Shown: positions 45,970 through 55,154 of the stretch, piece by piece
How positions within the stretch are numbered: the first letter of the stretch is position 1
Layout of the letters: each line of letters opens with the position of its first letter
From: Sphingomonas sp. ERG5
Lineage (GTDB): Bacteria; Pseudomonadota; Alphaproteobacteria; Sphingomonadales; Sphingomonadaceae
Reading direction: 5' to 3'
Assembly: GCF_000803065.1 (NCBI RefSeq)
Contig: NZ_JSXI01000056.1
Location: forward strand, 1 to 64,000
DNA: 64,000 nucleotides
Notes under the pieces: generated by a model
Seen by the model: only the letters and a program-made list of their open reading frames with translations
Told to the model about the DNA's origin: nothing
Database searches by the model: none
Position numbers and translations under genes: made by a program

Positions 45970-46937
45970 GGGATCTGCTGGCTGATGCAGTGGAAGCTGC
46001 CGCCGCCGGTCAGGATATGGTCGGCATGCAGGCCGACCGTCTCGCGGTCCGGGAACAGCGCACCGATCGCCACCACCGCCGCCGCGTCGTTCGGCGCGCC
46101 ATATTGCGGCACGACCACCGTCGCATTGCCGATATAGAAATTCATATAGCTCGCCGGTACGATCTCCTCGTCGCGCAGCACGCGGCCGGGCGAGGGGATC
46201 GGCACGATCTCGACCTCATGCCGCGCCGCGGCGCGCGCGGCGTGCTGATAGACCAGCCAGTTGGGGTCATTGTCCGCCGCCACCGGGATGGCGAGCTTGC
46301 CCGGCGCGACGAAGCGCGCGAGATTGTCGACATGGCCATCGGTATGGTCGTGCATCAGCCCGTCGCCGAGCCAGATCACTTCCGAAAAGCCCAGATCCTC
46401 GCGCAGCCGCGCTTCGATCTCGGTCCGCGACAGGCCGGGATTGCGGTTATGGTTGAGCAGGCATTGCTCGGTCGTGACGACCAGGCCGGTGCCGTCGCTG
46501 TCGATCGCGCCGCCCTCCAGGATCCAGTCGCATCGCTCGGTGCGGATATTGCGCCGCGCGGCGAGCCGGGAACCGATATCATCGTCGCCGGGCAAGTCGT
46601 ATTTGCCGCCCCAGCCATTAAAGCCGAAGTCGCGCCCGCTATGATCGCTGAGGATGATCGCCGCGGTATCGCGCAGCCAGATATCGCCGAACGGTTCGAC
46701 CACGACGTCGGCCACGTCCTTCGCCATCGCCCGAGCAGCTATGGCCGCCTCTTCATCGGCCGCCACCAGGATGACGCGCTCGCCCCGGCCCTCGGCATGG
46801 ACGGCGCGCGCAAAGGCGGTGACCTCCGCGCGCGCCGGTTCGAGATCGTCGAGCCAGAGTTCGGGATGGCTGGGAAAGCCGATCCACACTGCCTTGTGAC
46901 GAGCCCATTCGGCGGGCTGGGTAATGCGTTTCGGCAT
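45963..46937 (-). CDS. aguA: Agmatine deiminase
   Basis: A 324-residue guanidino-modifying enzyme converting agmatine to N-carbamoylputrescine, the AguB substrate. RDTAAIILSD, GGKYDLPGDDD, ILEGGAIDSDG, HDHTDGHVDNLARF and the catalytic Cys in GGGSFHCISQQIPG are all family marks. Gene order (aguA, then aguB on the same strand further on) fits a putrescine route from arginine. It lies 11 bp after the M28 peptidase gene's stop. Confidence 0.95.
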   Translation of the reverse strand: MPKRITQPAEWARHKAVWIGFPSHPELWLDDLEPARAEVTAFARAVHAEGRGERVILVAADEEAAIAARAMAKDVADVVVEPFGDIWLRDTAAIILSDHSGRDFGFNGWGGKYDLPGDDDIGSRLAARRNIRTERCDWILEGGAIDSDGTGLVVTTEQCLLNHNRNPGLSRTEIEARLREDLGFSEVIWLGDGLMHDHTDGHVDNLARFVAPGKLAIPVAADNDPNWLVYQHAARAAARHEVEIVPIPSPGRVLRDEEIVPASYMNFYIGNATVVVPQYGAPNDAAAVVAIGALFPDRETVGLHADHILTGGGSFHCISQQIPG

Positions 46938-46947
46938 CGGCTATCCC

Positions 46948-48579
46948 TTAGTTCGTGGCCGCGCGGCTCTTGTCACGAATGCTGCGGAATTCGGCACTGG
47001 GATACCAGTTGGGCCAGCGATCGCTCTGCGCCAGCTCACGCCCGAGGCCGTAATAGATTCGCAGGTCGGACAGCGCGCCATTCCAGTCCCATTTGGCGTC
47101 ATATTCATCCTGCGGCTTGTGATAGCGGTTGATGATATAATCCTCGGTCGCGGCCTTGCCTGCCGCCGTTCCGCCGACGACCAGATCTTCGCCGCTTTCG
47201 CCATACAGCATCGGCACGCCGAGCTTGGCGAAGCTGAAATGGTCGGAGCGGTAATAGGAGCCGCGCTCGGGATTGGCTTCGAGCGTGATGACCCGGCCTT
47301 CGGCGGCGACCATCGGCTTGACCAGATCCTCGAGCTCCGACTTGCCCGCGCCGACCAGCACGAAGTCCTTCGCCTTGCCGATCACGTTGAGCCCGTCCAT
47401 GTTCACGCCGCCGACCGTCTTGGCGAGCGGGAAGATCGGGTTCTCGGCATAGAATTTGGAGCCGAGCAGGCCCGATTCCTCGCCGGTCACGGCAAGGAAC
47501 ACCTGGCTGCGCTTGGCCGGTCCCGCCTTCACCGCGGCTTCGGCCAGGGCAACAAGGCCCGCGGAGCCGGAGGCATTGTCGACCGCGCCATTGCAGATGT
47601 CGTCGCCCTTGACCGCGTCGCAATGGCCGAGGTGATCCCAATGCGCCGAATAAAGCACGACCTCATCGGGCTTGCTGGTGCCGGGCAGGATGCCGACGAC
47701 ATTCTTCGATGCCTGGCGGCGGATCGTGTTGCTCCACGACACCGACGCCTTCACGCCGAGCGGGACGGCCTTGAAGCCCTTGGTCGCCGCTGCCCTGGAC
47801 AAAGTGGCGAGATCCTGGCCCGCGCTGGCGAACAGCGCTTCGGCGACCGGCTTCTGGATCCAGCCGATCGCGTCGCTCTGGTCCATATGGTTGCCGGGCG
47901 TGTCCTGTTCGAGCTGCGGCCCGGTCCAGGACGATTGCACCACGCCCCAGCCATAAGCGGCGGGTTCGGTGTCATGAACGATGATCGCGGCGGCGGCGCC
48001 CTGCCGCGCGGCTTCCTCGAACTTGTAGGTCCAGCGGCCATAATAGGTCATTGCCCGGCCGCCGAAATCGCCGTCGAGCGTCATCGTCCGCCAGTCGGGA
48101 TCGTTGACCAGGATGATCACGGTCTTCCCCTTCACATCGATCCCGGCATAATCGTTCCAGCCGCGTTCGGGCGCGTTGATGCCGTACCCGACAAAGACCA
48201 CGTCGCTGTCCTTGATCGCGACCTTGGGCGTGACGCGATAGGTGCCGATGACCAGGTCGGTGCGATAGGCGGCCGAAACCGGGGTCTTGCCACCGGTGAA
48301 GGTCATCGGCGTCACATTGTTGGCGGTAATCTCGACCAGCGGCACGTCCTGGTACCAGCTGCCCTTGTTGGCGGGTTTGAGGCCGGCCTTTTTGAAGCGT
48401 TCGACGATATAGGCGGTCGTCTTGTCCTCGGCCGGGGTGGTGGGCTTGCGGCCCTCAAAGGCATCCGACGACAGGGTTTGCGTCACGTCCTTCAGCGTCT
48501 GGAGCGAAATGTCGGGCTTGTTCTCTGCCCAGGCGGGGGCGGCGACGGCAAGAAGCAGGGCGGCTGTGGCAACACGCAT
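46948..48579 (-). CDS. Secreted M28-family metallopeptidase
   Basis: A 543-residue zinc aminopeptidase with a signal peptide (cut at APAWA-ENK). A protease-associated insert is around residues 130-250, followed by the M28 domain with its zinc ligands: SAHWDHLG (His, Asp), GAVDNASGSAG (Asp), TGEESGLLG (Glu), VNMDGLN (Asp) and YYRSDHFSFAKLG (His). It likely trims peptides in the periplasm or outside. ATG 48579 has GGAG upstream; the extra 33 codons before it are not a signal sequence. Confidence 0.93.
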   Translation of the reverse strand: MRVATAALLLAVAAPAWAENKPDISLQTLKDVTQTLSSDAFEGRKPTTPAEDKTTAYIVERFKKAGLKPANKGSWYQDVPLVEITANNVTPMTFTGGKTPVSAAYRTDLVIGTYRVTPKVAIKDSDVVFVGYGINAPERGWNDYAGIDVKGKTVIILVNDPDWRTMTLDGDFGGRAMTYYGRWTYKFEEAARQGAAAAIIVHDTEPAAYGWGVVQSSWTGPQLEQDTPGNHMDQSDAIGWIQKPVAEALFASAGQDLATLSRAAATKGFKAVPLGVKASVSWSNTIRRQASKNVVGILPGTSKPDEVVLYSAHWDHLGHCDAVKGDDICNGAVDNASGSAGLVALAEAAVKAGPAKRSQVFLAVTGEESGLLGSKFYAENPIFPLAKTVGGVNMDGLNVIGKAKDFVLVGAGKSELEDLVKPMVAAEGRVITLEANPERGSYYRSDHFSFAKLGVPMLYGESGEDLVVGGTAAGKAATEDYIINRYHKPQDEYDAKWDWNGALSDLRIYYGLGRELAQSDRWPNWYPSAEFRSIRDKSRAATN

Positions 48580-48711
48580 GGGCGAGGGCTCCGATCGGTG
48601 AGGCGACCGTTTGGCAGTCGCAAACGCCCCGCGCAAGACTTCACCCCGCATTCGCGTTGACCGCCCGGTGGGCGTCATTAGGGTAAGCGGATCAATCGGG
48701 GGGTTATCAGT

Positions 48712-50688
48712 ATGAAGAGATCAGCGGCGGTCCTGGCGGCGGCATTTTCCTGTGTCCTGGTGTCGGGGCCGGCCTTGGCGGCCGATGATGTCGCGGCGCG
48801 TTTCGGCGCGCGCGAGGCGATCCAGCAGATCAGCCTGTCGCCCGATGGAACACGGGTCGCGTTCATCGCGCCGGTGGGGCGAGGCAGCGTGCTGATGATC
48901 GGGGATCTCGTCAAAGGGGGCGACCCGAAGCGGCTCATCGCGGCGTCCGGGAAGGACGACAAGTTGAGCGACTGTCATTGGTCGACCAACGCCGCCCTGA
49001 TCTGCAAGATTTACATGTATGAGGCTGGTCCCAGCGGCGACCGGCTCACTTTCTCGCGCCTCGTTACGGTCGACAGCAACAGCGGTGCCGTCAAGCTGCT
49101 GAGCGTCGATGGCAGCTCGCGGGCTCTCGACATCATGCAGAATGGCGGCGAGATCATCGACTGGGTCCCGGACGGCGCCGAGGGTACGGCCTTGCTGACG
49201 CGCCAATATGTCCCGGAAAGGACCATTGGCACCAATATCGCCAGCACCCGCGACGGGCTTGGCGTCGAACAGGTCAATATTGCCACCCTGTCGCGCAAGG
49301 GGGTCGAGCCGCCCCGGGCCGACGCGGTGGAATATATCACCGACGGCCTGGGCAAGGTTCGCATCATGGGAATGCGGCCGAGGACAGCAAGCGGCTATGA
49401 CGGCAAGACGATCAAATATTTCTATCGCGTGCCGGACAAAAAGGATTGGGAACCGCTCGGTAACCTGGTGATCGACGCCGGCACGACGACGGGGTTCAAC
49501 CCCTGGGCAGTCGATCGCAAATTGAACGTGGCCTATGGCTTCGACAATCATCAGGGGCGTACCGCGCTCTTCAGTGTCGCGCTCGACGCGACGTTGAAGC
49601 GCGATCTGGTGGCGGCGCGTGATGATGTCGATGGATTGGTGCGAATTGGCCGCCAGAACCGCGTTGTTGGCGTAAGCTATGTGACCGATCGGCGGCAAAC
49701 CGAGTTCTTCGATCCTGCCCTGCGCAAGCTTGGTGTGGCTTTGGCCAAGGCGTTGCCGGGACAGCCGCTGATCAGTTTCGTTGACGCCAATAGCGATGAG
49801 AGCAAGCTTTTGCTGTTCGCGGGCGGCGATACGAACCCCGGCGCCTATTATGTCTATGACAAAGTGACCCGGGGTCTTGCAGAGGTGATGCCGGTGCGGC
49901 CGCTGCTTGCCCAGACCGCGCTCGCAAGCGTCAAGGCGATCACGTTCGCTGCGGCGGATGGGACGCAAATTCCCGCCTATCTGACACTTCCGCCGGGGAG
50001 TGATGGCAAGAATCTGCCGTCGATCGTCATGCCGCATGGCGGGCCGGGCGCGAGAGACGAATGGGGTTTCGACTGGCTTGCGCAGTATTTCGCGGCTCGT
50101 GGCTTTGCCGTGCTCCAGCCGAATTTCCGCGGCTCGGCTGGTTATGGCGAGGCGTGGTTCAACAAAAACGGCTTCCAGTCATGGCGTACCGCGGTTGGTG
50201 ACGTGAACGATGGCGGGCGCTGGCTGACGAGCCAGGGGATTGCCGCGCCGGGCAAGCTGGCGATCGTCGGCTGGTCCTATGGCGGCTATGCCGCGCTGCA
50301 ATCGTCAGTGCTCGATGCGGCGTTGTTCAAGGCAATCGTCGCGATCGCGCCGGTGACCGATCTGGAGACGCTGCGCGCCGAGTCACAGGGCTTCACCAAT
50401 TTCACGATGGTCGATGCCTTTATCGGCCACGGCGCCCATGTCGTACAGGGGTCACCAGCGCGCAACGCGAGCCGGATCAAGGCGCCTGTGTTGATGTTCC
50501 ACGGCGACCAGGACCGCAATGTCGGTATCGGGCAGTCGCGACTGATGGCGAGACAGATGAAGGAAGCGGGCGGGCAGGCCGAACTGGTCGAGTTCAAGGG
50601 GCTCGATCATCAACTCGATGACGGTGAGGCACGCGCGATGATGCTCGACAAGGCCAACACCTTCCTGCGGCAATCGCTTGGCCTGTGA
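48712..50688 (+). CDS. Exported S9-family peptidase (acylaminoacyl-peptidase/DPP-like)
   Basis: A 658-residue serine peptidase. Signal peptide to about residue 23 (SGPALA-ADD). A beta-propeller-like N-terminal part is followed by the hydrolase domain with Ser522 in GWSYGGY, Asp601 in HGDQDRN and His633 in GLDHQL. It starts 132 bp from the divergent M28 peptidase, so the two exported peptidases may share control. It ends in a terminator hairpin shared with rpsD. Confidence 0.93.
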   Translation: MKRSAAVLAAAFSCVLVSGPALAADDVAARFGAREAIQQISLSPDGTRVAFIAPVGRGSVLMIGDLVKGGDPKRLIAASGKDDKLSDCHWSTNAALICKIYMYEAGPSGDRLTFSRLVTVDSNSGAVKLLSVDGSSRALDIMQNGGEIIDWVPDGAEGTALLTRQYVPERTIGTNIASTRDGLGVEQVNIATLSRKGVEPPRADAVEYITDGLGKVRIMGMRPRTASGYDGKTIKYFYRVPDKKDWEPLGNLVIDAGTTTGFNPWAVDRKLNVAYGFDNHQGRTALFSVALDATLKRDLVAARDDVDGLVRIGRQNRVVGVSYVTDRRQTEFFDPALRKLGVALAKALPGQPLISFVDANSDESKLLLFAGGDTNPGAYYVYDKVTRGLAEVMPVRPLLAQTALASVKAITFAAADGTQIPAYLTLPPGSDGKNLPSIVMPHGGPGARDEWGFDWLAQYFAARGFAVLQPNFRGSAGYGEAWFNKNGFQSWRTAVGDVNDGGRWLTSQGIAAPGKLAIVGWSYGGYAALQSSVLDAALFKAIVAIAPVTDLETLRAESQGFTNFTMVDAFIGHGAHVVQGSPARNASRIKAPVLMFHGDQDRNVGIGQSRLMARQMKEAGGQAELVEFKGLDHQLDDGEARAMMLDKANTFLRQSLGL

Positions 50689-50691
50689 ACG

Positions 50692-50725
50692 AAAAAGGGC
50701 GGCCCCGACAGGACCGCCCTTCTTT
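50692..50725. terminator. Bidirectional intrinsic terminator
   Basis: AAGGGCGG (50695-50702) pairs with CCGCCCTT (50714-50721) around an 11-nt loop. A-rich sequence precedes it and TCTTT follows, so it can stop transcription of the S9 peptidase gene (plus) and rpsD (minus), whose stops lie on either side. Confidence 0.8.
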
Positions 50726-50745
50726 GAATTCGTCGGAATGAAACG

Positions 50746-51360
50746 TTAGCGCGAGTAGAACTCGACCACCAGATTCGGTTCCATCTTCACCGGATAGGGC
50801 ACTTCGTCGAGCGTCGGCACGCGGGTGAAGGTCACCTTCGCATTGCCGTCGGGTGCGACGTAATCGGGGATTTCGCGCTCGGCGAGACCCTGTGCTTCCA
50901 TCACCAGCGCCATTTCCTGCGCCTTCGATCCAAGCGTGATTTCCATGCCCGGGAAGCAGCGGCGCGACGCGATGTTGCACTTCACGCCGTTGACGCGGAT
51001 GTGGCCATGCGAAACGAGCTGGCGCGCGGCGAACACGGTCGGTGCGAACTTGGCGCGATAGACGATCATGTCGAGACGCTGTTCGAGCAGGCCGATCAGG
51101 TTCTGGCCGGTATCGCCCTTCATCCGCGCTGCTTCATGATAGCAGGCACGGAACTGCTTTTCGGTCACGTCGCCATAATAGCCCTTGAGCTTCTGCTTGG
51201 CGCGCAGCTGGATGCCGAAATCGGAAACCTTGCCCTTGCGGCGCTGGCCGTGCTGGCCGGGACCATATTCGCGCTTGTTGACGGGCGACTTGGGACGGCC
51301 CCAGATATTCTCGCCCATCCGGCGATCGAGCTTGTACTTTGCGCTTGAACGCTTCGACAT
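50746..51360 (-). CDS. rpsD: 30S ribosomal protein S4
   Basis: A 204-residue primary 16S rRNA-binding protein. The N-terminus SSAKYKLDRRMGENIWG and GQHGQRRKGKVSDFG are typical of alphaproteobacterial S4. The S4 RNA-binding domain has RLDMIVYRAKFAPTVFAARQLVSHGHIRVNG. Full length. It stands alone with a 240-bp leader region that can fold. Confidence 0.97.
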   Translation of the reverse strand: MSKRSSAKYKLDRRMGENIWGRPKSPVNKREYGPGQHGQRRKGKVSDFGIQLRAKQKLKGYYGDVTEKQFRACYHEAARMKGDTGQNLIGLLEQRLDMIVYRAKFAPTVFAARQLVSHGHIRVNGVKCNIASRRCFPGMEITLGSKAQEMALVMEAQGLAEREIPDYVAPDGNAKVTFTRVPTLDEVPYPVKMEPNLVVEFYSR

Positions 51361-51429
51361 GTGTAATTCCTTGCAAGTGCCAACAACAAGACCGGCGTCG
51401 CTGTGAAGCTAGGCTGATCGATACCCGGT

Positions 51430-51500
51430 CATCGCTCCGTCGAACCCTGGGGTTCGATCGGGGCCACCGCTTCACCGGGGTGCGGGGCCTTTTGCGAAGG
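51430..51500 (-). promoter_or_regulatory. Structured rpsD leader candidate
   Basis: About 80-140 bases before rpsD the transcribed strand has a perfect hairpin at 51440-51457 (arms TCGAACCC/GGGTTCGA) followed by C/G-rich stretches able to pair (GGCCCCG, CCGGTGAAGCGG). S4 represses its own mRNA in several bacteria by binding a folded leader, so this is a candidate site. It matches no leader family that I can name. Confidence 0.3.
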
Positions 51501-51603
51501 CGGGCGGTTAGCGGGGGTATGTCGCCGAGTCAAGTTTAGGGGGATTCAGGTTTGAGCGGAGTCGCGCTGGACAGTCGTCCGCGGGCTCGCCAAGAGCGTG
51601 CGC

Positions 51604-51909
51604 ATGAACGATACCATTCTTGCCGGTGCCGACTGCACGACGATGATCGAGGTGCGCCATGGCGTCGATCAGGTCGACCGCGAACTGATCGCCCTGCTCG
51701 CGCGCCGCTTCGCCTATATGGACGCGGCAGCGCGCATCAAGCCGGATCGCAACGCAGTGCGAGACGAAGCGCGCAAGTCGCAGGTCATCGCCAATGCCCG
51801 GGCTGCCGCCGAGGCGGCGGGGTTGCCGGTTGCGGCAATCGGCCAGCTTTGGGATCAGCTCGTCGAAGCGTCGATCGCGTATGAGATGGTGGCGTTCGAC
51901 CGGCGTTGA
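51604..51909 (+). CDS. Chorismate mutase, AroQ/PchB type
   Basis: A 101-residue all-helical enzyme. VDQVDRELIALLARRFAYMDAAARIK supplies the helix-1 Arg and Lys, RDEARKSQVI helix 2, and the end (LVEASIAYE) helix 3. It converts chorismate to prephenate; the PchB-like pattern also allows isochorismate-pyruvate lyase activity. ATG 51604 is preferred to the GTG at 51598 on spacing to AAGAG. Confidence 0.88.
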   Translation: MNDTILAGADCTTMIEVRHGVDQVDRELIALLARRFAYMDAAARIKPDRNAVRDEARKSQVIANARAAAEAAGLPVAAIGQLWDQLVEASIAYEMVAFDRR

Positions 51910-51939
51910 GAAGCGCCGGTCGACCGCCCCGATCGCGGA

Positions 51940-52188
51940 TCAGTTATCGCGCAGCGTGTTGATGCCGCCATTGGTCGACCGGCTCTGCTCGTGCCATTCC
52001 GCCGCCGTCTTGCAGATCTTCTTGGAGATGCGCGTCTCCGAACGGGGGTCATTGCGGCAGATTTTACGCTCGCTTTCGACCTTTGCGGGCGCCGGCTGGC
52101 TGGCGGTCGTGGCAGGCTGTTCAGCCGTTGCCGTCTGAGCCATGGCAGGCGAAGCAAGGACAAATGCCGAGGCGATAAGCAGTTTCAT
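51940..52188 (-). CDS. Small exported protein, sphingomonad-type hypothetical
   Basis: An 82-residue protein: signal peptide MKLLIASAFVLASPAMA-Q, an Ala/Pro/Thr linker, and a conserved-looking end with two Cys (RKICRNDPRSETRISKKIC, then KTAAEWHEQS). GGAGAG precedes ATG 52188. Proteins with this Cys/Arg pattern are common in sphingomonads, with no known role. The open frame upstream of 52188 is not used. Confidence 0.75.
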   Translation of the reverse strand: MKLLIASAFVLASPAMAQTATAEQPATTASQPAPAKVESERKICRNDPRSETRISKKICKTAAEWHEQSRSTNGGINTLRDN

Positions 52189-52294
52189 CAAGCTCTCCAC
52201 TACAGAATCGGACAGCGCCATAATGCCAATGGCTCGCTGGCGGAAGGACATATCTACATCTTTGCAGGGATGTCGGTTTTGCGGCAACCGGATG

Positions 52295-53041
52295 TCAGGA
52301 TTGACGCGGCGGCTTCGCCTTCTTCGCGCCGGCCAAAGCGCTCAGCACGCCGCGAAAGGTTCTGACCTCCTGGCTCGACCAGCCGGGCTTGGTCAGCAGC
52401 GTGCGCAGCGTCCGCTTCGTCACCGGGGTGCGATCGGGTGGATAGAAGAAATGCGCCGCCTCAAGCATCGCATCGAGCTGCAGGATCATTCCTTCCAGTT
52501 CTTCATGCGGAGCCGGGTCGGGCAGTTCGGTTTCCGGGGGCGATGCAAGCACCGTTCCCTTCGACCATTCATAGGCGACCAGAATTACCGCCTGGGCGAG
52601 GTTGAGCGATCCGAATTCGGCATTGATCGGCACGGTGATGATCGTGCGTGCCAGCGCGACATCGTCGGTTTCCAGTCCCGATCGCTCCGGTCCGAACAGG
52701 ATCGCCGAGCGTACCGGCGCGGCATGGATATCTGTGGCGGCGCGTTCGGGTGTGACGACGGGCTTGGTCACGCCGCGCTTGCGTACCGTGGTGGCATAGA
52801 CCTGGGCGCAATCCGCCACCGCGTCGGCGACGCTGTCGAACACACGAGCCTGTTCGAGCACGATATCGGCGCCGCTCGCGGCCGGGCCGGCGGACGGATT
52901 GGGCCAGCCGTCGCGCGGCGCGACCAGGCGCATCTCGGTCAGCCCGAAATTGAGCATCGCGCGCGCCGCCTTGCCGATATTCTCGCCCAGTTGCGGGCGG
53001 ACCAGGACGATGACCGGGGGTGGGGCCAGCTTGGCGTTCAC
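52295..53041 (-). CDS. trmJ: tRNA (cytidine/uridine-2'-O-)methyltransferase TrmJ
   Basis: A 248-residue SPOUT methyltransferase modifying position 32 in the anticodon loop. VLVRPQLGENIGKAARAM is motif 1, LFGPERSGLETDD motif 2, and INAEFGSLNLAQAV motif 3. A C-terminal helical extension, as in TrmJ, is present. GTG start overlapping the nrdR stop by four bases. Last gene of the rpiB operon. Confidence 0.92.
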   Translation of the reverse strand: MNAKLAPPPVIVLVRPQLGENIGKAARAMLNFGLTEMRLVAPRDGWPNPSAGPAASGADIVLEQARVFDSVADAVADCAQVYATTVRKRGVTKPVVTPERAATDIHAAPVRSAILFGPERSGLETDDVALARTIITVPINAEFGSLNLAQAVILVAYEWSKGTVLASPPETELPDPAPHEELEGMILQLDAMLEAAHFFYPPDRTPVTKRTLRTLLTKPGWSSQEVRTFRGVLSALAGAKKAKPPRQS

Positions 53042-53499
53042 CCCTTGCCCACCTCGCTCACATTGCCGGCGAATTCCTCGAAATCGCGCGCTTCGCGGAA
53101 ATCCTTATAGACGCTGGCGAAGCGGATATAGGCGACCGAATCCAGGCCTTTCAGCCCTTCCATCACCATCTCGCCGATGCGCTGCGAATGGACTTCATTC
53201 TCGCCCTGCGTTTCCAACTGCCGCTGGATGCCGGACACCAGCTTCTCGATCCGTACCGCATCGATCGGCCGCTTGCGCGCCGCGATCGACACCGAGCGCA
53301 GCAGCTTTTCACGGTCGAACGGTTCGCGCTTGTCCTCGCTTTTCAACACATAGAGTTCGCGCAACTGGATGCGTTCGAAGGTGGTGAAGCGCGCCGCGCA
53401 ACCCTCGCATTGCCGCCGGCGGCGGATCGCCGCACCATCTTCGGTCGGACGGCTGTCCTTTACCTGGCTGTCTTCATGTCCGCAAAAGGGGCAACGCAA
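53038..53499 (-). CDS. nrdR: Transcriptional repressor NrdR
   Basis: A 153-residue regulator of ribonucleotide reductase genes. Zinc ribbon CPFC...CEGC at the start, then the ATP-cone domain from about residue 45 (REPFDREKLLRSVSIAARKRP). The TTG start at 53499 is unusual but has AAAGGA at proper spacing and no better start exists: the conserved MRCPFCGH begins there. Confidence 0.96.
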   Translation of the reverse strand: MRCPFCGHEDSQVKDSRPTEDGAAIRRRRQCEGCAARFTTFERIQLRELYVLKSEDKREPFDREKLLRSVSIAARKRPIDAVRIEKLVSGIQRQLETQGENEVHSQRIGEMVMEGLKGLDSVAYIRFASVYKDFREARDFEEFAGNVSEVGKG

Positions 53500-53503
53500 A
53501 AAA

Positions 53504-53833
53504 TCAGTCCTTTGTCAGTTTCTGGAACGCGGCGACGCCGGCACCGACCACCGCCCCGGCCAGCGGGCCGATCAACGGCACCGGCAATGCCACCACCGCC
53601 CCGATCGCCGCGCCCTTGGCCATGCTTGATCCCAGCGTATCGGGCCGGGCATGGCGCGCGCGCGCATCGGCGGCAAAGGCACGTGCGGCACGGATATCGT
53701 CATCGATCGCGCCGTCCGACACATGCGCCGGGTCCGGCCTGGCCGGCGACGCGCCTTCCACGACGGTCACGCCGCATTGTGCGCAGAACCGCGCGGTCCT
53801 GGCGATGGTCGTGTTGCACGCCCGGCACTTCAT
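53504..53833 (-). CDS. Zinc-ribbon protein with a glycine-rich membrane-like tail
   Basis: A 109-residue protein. CRACNTTIARTARFCAQCG is a zinc ribbon; the middle is charged and rich in Ala/Arg; the end (GAAIGAVVALPVPLIGPLAGAVVGAGV) is a Gly/Ala-rich hydrophobic helix pair that may insert in the membrane. Function unknown. It lies 4 bp after glyA and 4 bp before nrdR in the same operon. Confidence 0.7.
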   Translation of the reverse strand: MKCRACNTTIARTARFCAQCGVTVVEGASPARPDPAHVSDGAIDDDIRAARAFAADARARHARPDTLGSSMAKGAAIGAVVALPVPLIGPLAGAVVGAGVAAFQKLTKD

Positions 53834-53837
53834 CAGC

Positions 53838-55154
53838 TCACATGCCCTCGGGATAGATTGGGAAGCGCGCGCACAAGGCAAGGACGCGCTCGCGGACATT
53901 GGCCTCGACCTGTGCATCGCCGGCTTCACCATTCTTGCGCAGGCCGTCGAGCACATCAGCGACCATATTGCCGATCTCACGGAATTCGGCCGGGCCGAAG
54001 CCGCGCGTGGTGCCGGCGGGCGATCCGACGCGGATGCCGCTGGTCTTGGTCGGCGGCAGCGGATCGTTGGGGATGCCGTTCTTGTTGCAGGTGATGCCGG
54101 CGCGCTCGAGCGCTTCATCGGCATCCTTGCCGGTCACGCCGAGCGGCGACAGGTCGATCAGCGCGAGATGCGTGTCGGTCCCGCCCGAGACGACTTCCGC
54201 GCCGCGTTCCTTGAGGGTCGCGGCGAGGATCTTGGCATTCTCGACGATTGCCGCGGCATAGAGTTTGAAATCGGGCTGCAGCGCTTCGCCGAACGCCACC
54301 GCCTTGGCGGCGATGACATGCATCAGCGGACCGCCCTGCAGGCCGGGGAACACCGCCGAGTTGATCTTCTTGGCGATCGCCTCGTCATTGGTGAACACCG
54401 CGCCGCCCCGCGGACCGCGCAGCGTCTTGTGCGTGGTGGTGGTGACGACATGGGCGTGCGGCAGTGGCGAGGGATGGACGCCGCCGGCGACCAGCCCGGC
54501 GAAATGCGCCATATCGACCATGAAGATCGCACCGACTTCATCGGCGATCGTCCGGAAGGTCGCAAAGTCGATCTCGCGCGGATAAGCCGACCCGCCGGCG
54601 ATGATCAGCTTGGGCTTATGCTCTTGCGCCAGCGCGCGGACCTGGTCGAAATCGATCAGATGCGTGACCGGATCGACGCCATAGGCCACCGCGTTGAACC
54701 ATTTGCCCGACATCGCCGCCTTGGCACCGTGCGTCAGGTGGCCGCCGGCATCGAGGCTGAGGCCCATGATCGTCTCGCCCGGCTTGACCAGCGCAAGCAT
54801 CACCGCGCCATTGGCCTGCGCGCCCGAATGCGGCTGGACATTGGCGAAGGCGCAGCCGAACAGCTGCTTGGCGCGCTCGATCGCCAGCGTCTCGACTTCG
54901 TCCGACGGGTGGCAGCCCTGATAATAGCGCTTGCCGGGATAGCCCTCGGCATATTTGTTGGTGAAGACCGACCCCTGCGCCTGCAGCACTGCCTTGGAGA
55001 CGATATTCTCCGATGCGATCAGCTCGATCTGCGTCTGTTCGCGCGTCAGTTCATGCTCGATTCCCGCGAACACGGCCGGGTCGGCCTCGGCCAGGCCGCG
55101 GGTGAAGAAGCCATCGGGCTGAACATCGCTCAGGGTGCGCGGATTGGTGCTCAT
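53838..55154 (-). CDS. glyA: Serine hydroxymethyltransferase
   Basis: A 438-residue PLP enzyme interconverting serine and glycine with tetrahydrofolate. ELTREQTQIELIASENIVSKAV, NKYAEGYPGKRYYQGC, MAHFAGLVAGGVHPSPLPHA and VVTTTTHKTLRGPRGG (Schiff-base Lys) are all present. It overlaps rpiB by 4 bp. Confidence 0.97.
   Translation of the reverse strand: MSTNPRTLSDVQPDGFFTRGLAEADPAVFAGIEHELTREQTQIELIASENIVSKAVLQAQGSVFTNKYAEGYPGKRYYQGCHPSDEVETLAIERAKQLFGCAFANVQPHSGAQANGAVMLALVKPGETIMGLSLDAGGHLTHGAKAAMSGKWFNAVAYGVDPVTHLIDFDQVRALAQEHKPKLIIAGGSAYPREIDFATFRTIADEVGAIFMVDMAHFAGLVAGGVHPSPLPHAHVVTTTTHKTLRGPRGGAVFTNDEAIAKKINSAVFPGLQGGPLMHVIAAKAVAFGEALQPDFKLYAAAIVENAKILAATLKERGAEVVSGGTDTHLALIDLSPLGVTGKDADEALERAGITCNKNGIPNDPLPPTKTSGIRVGSPAGTTRGFGPAEFREIGNMVADVLDGLRKNGEAGDAQVEANVRERVLALCARFPIYPEGM

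Noticed and set aside
46924..48660. A 578-codon plus-strand frame opposite the M28 peptidase
   Set aside because: No family features and antisense to a complete peptidase with all zinc ligands.
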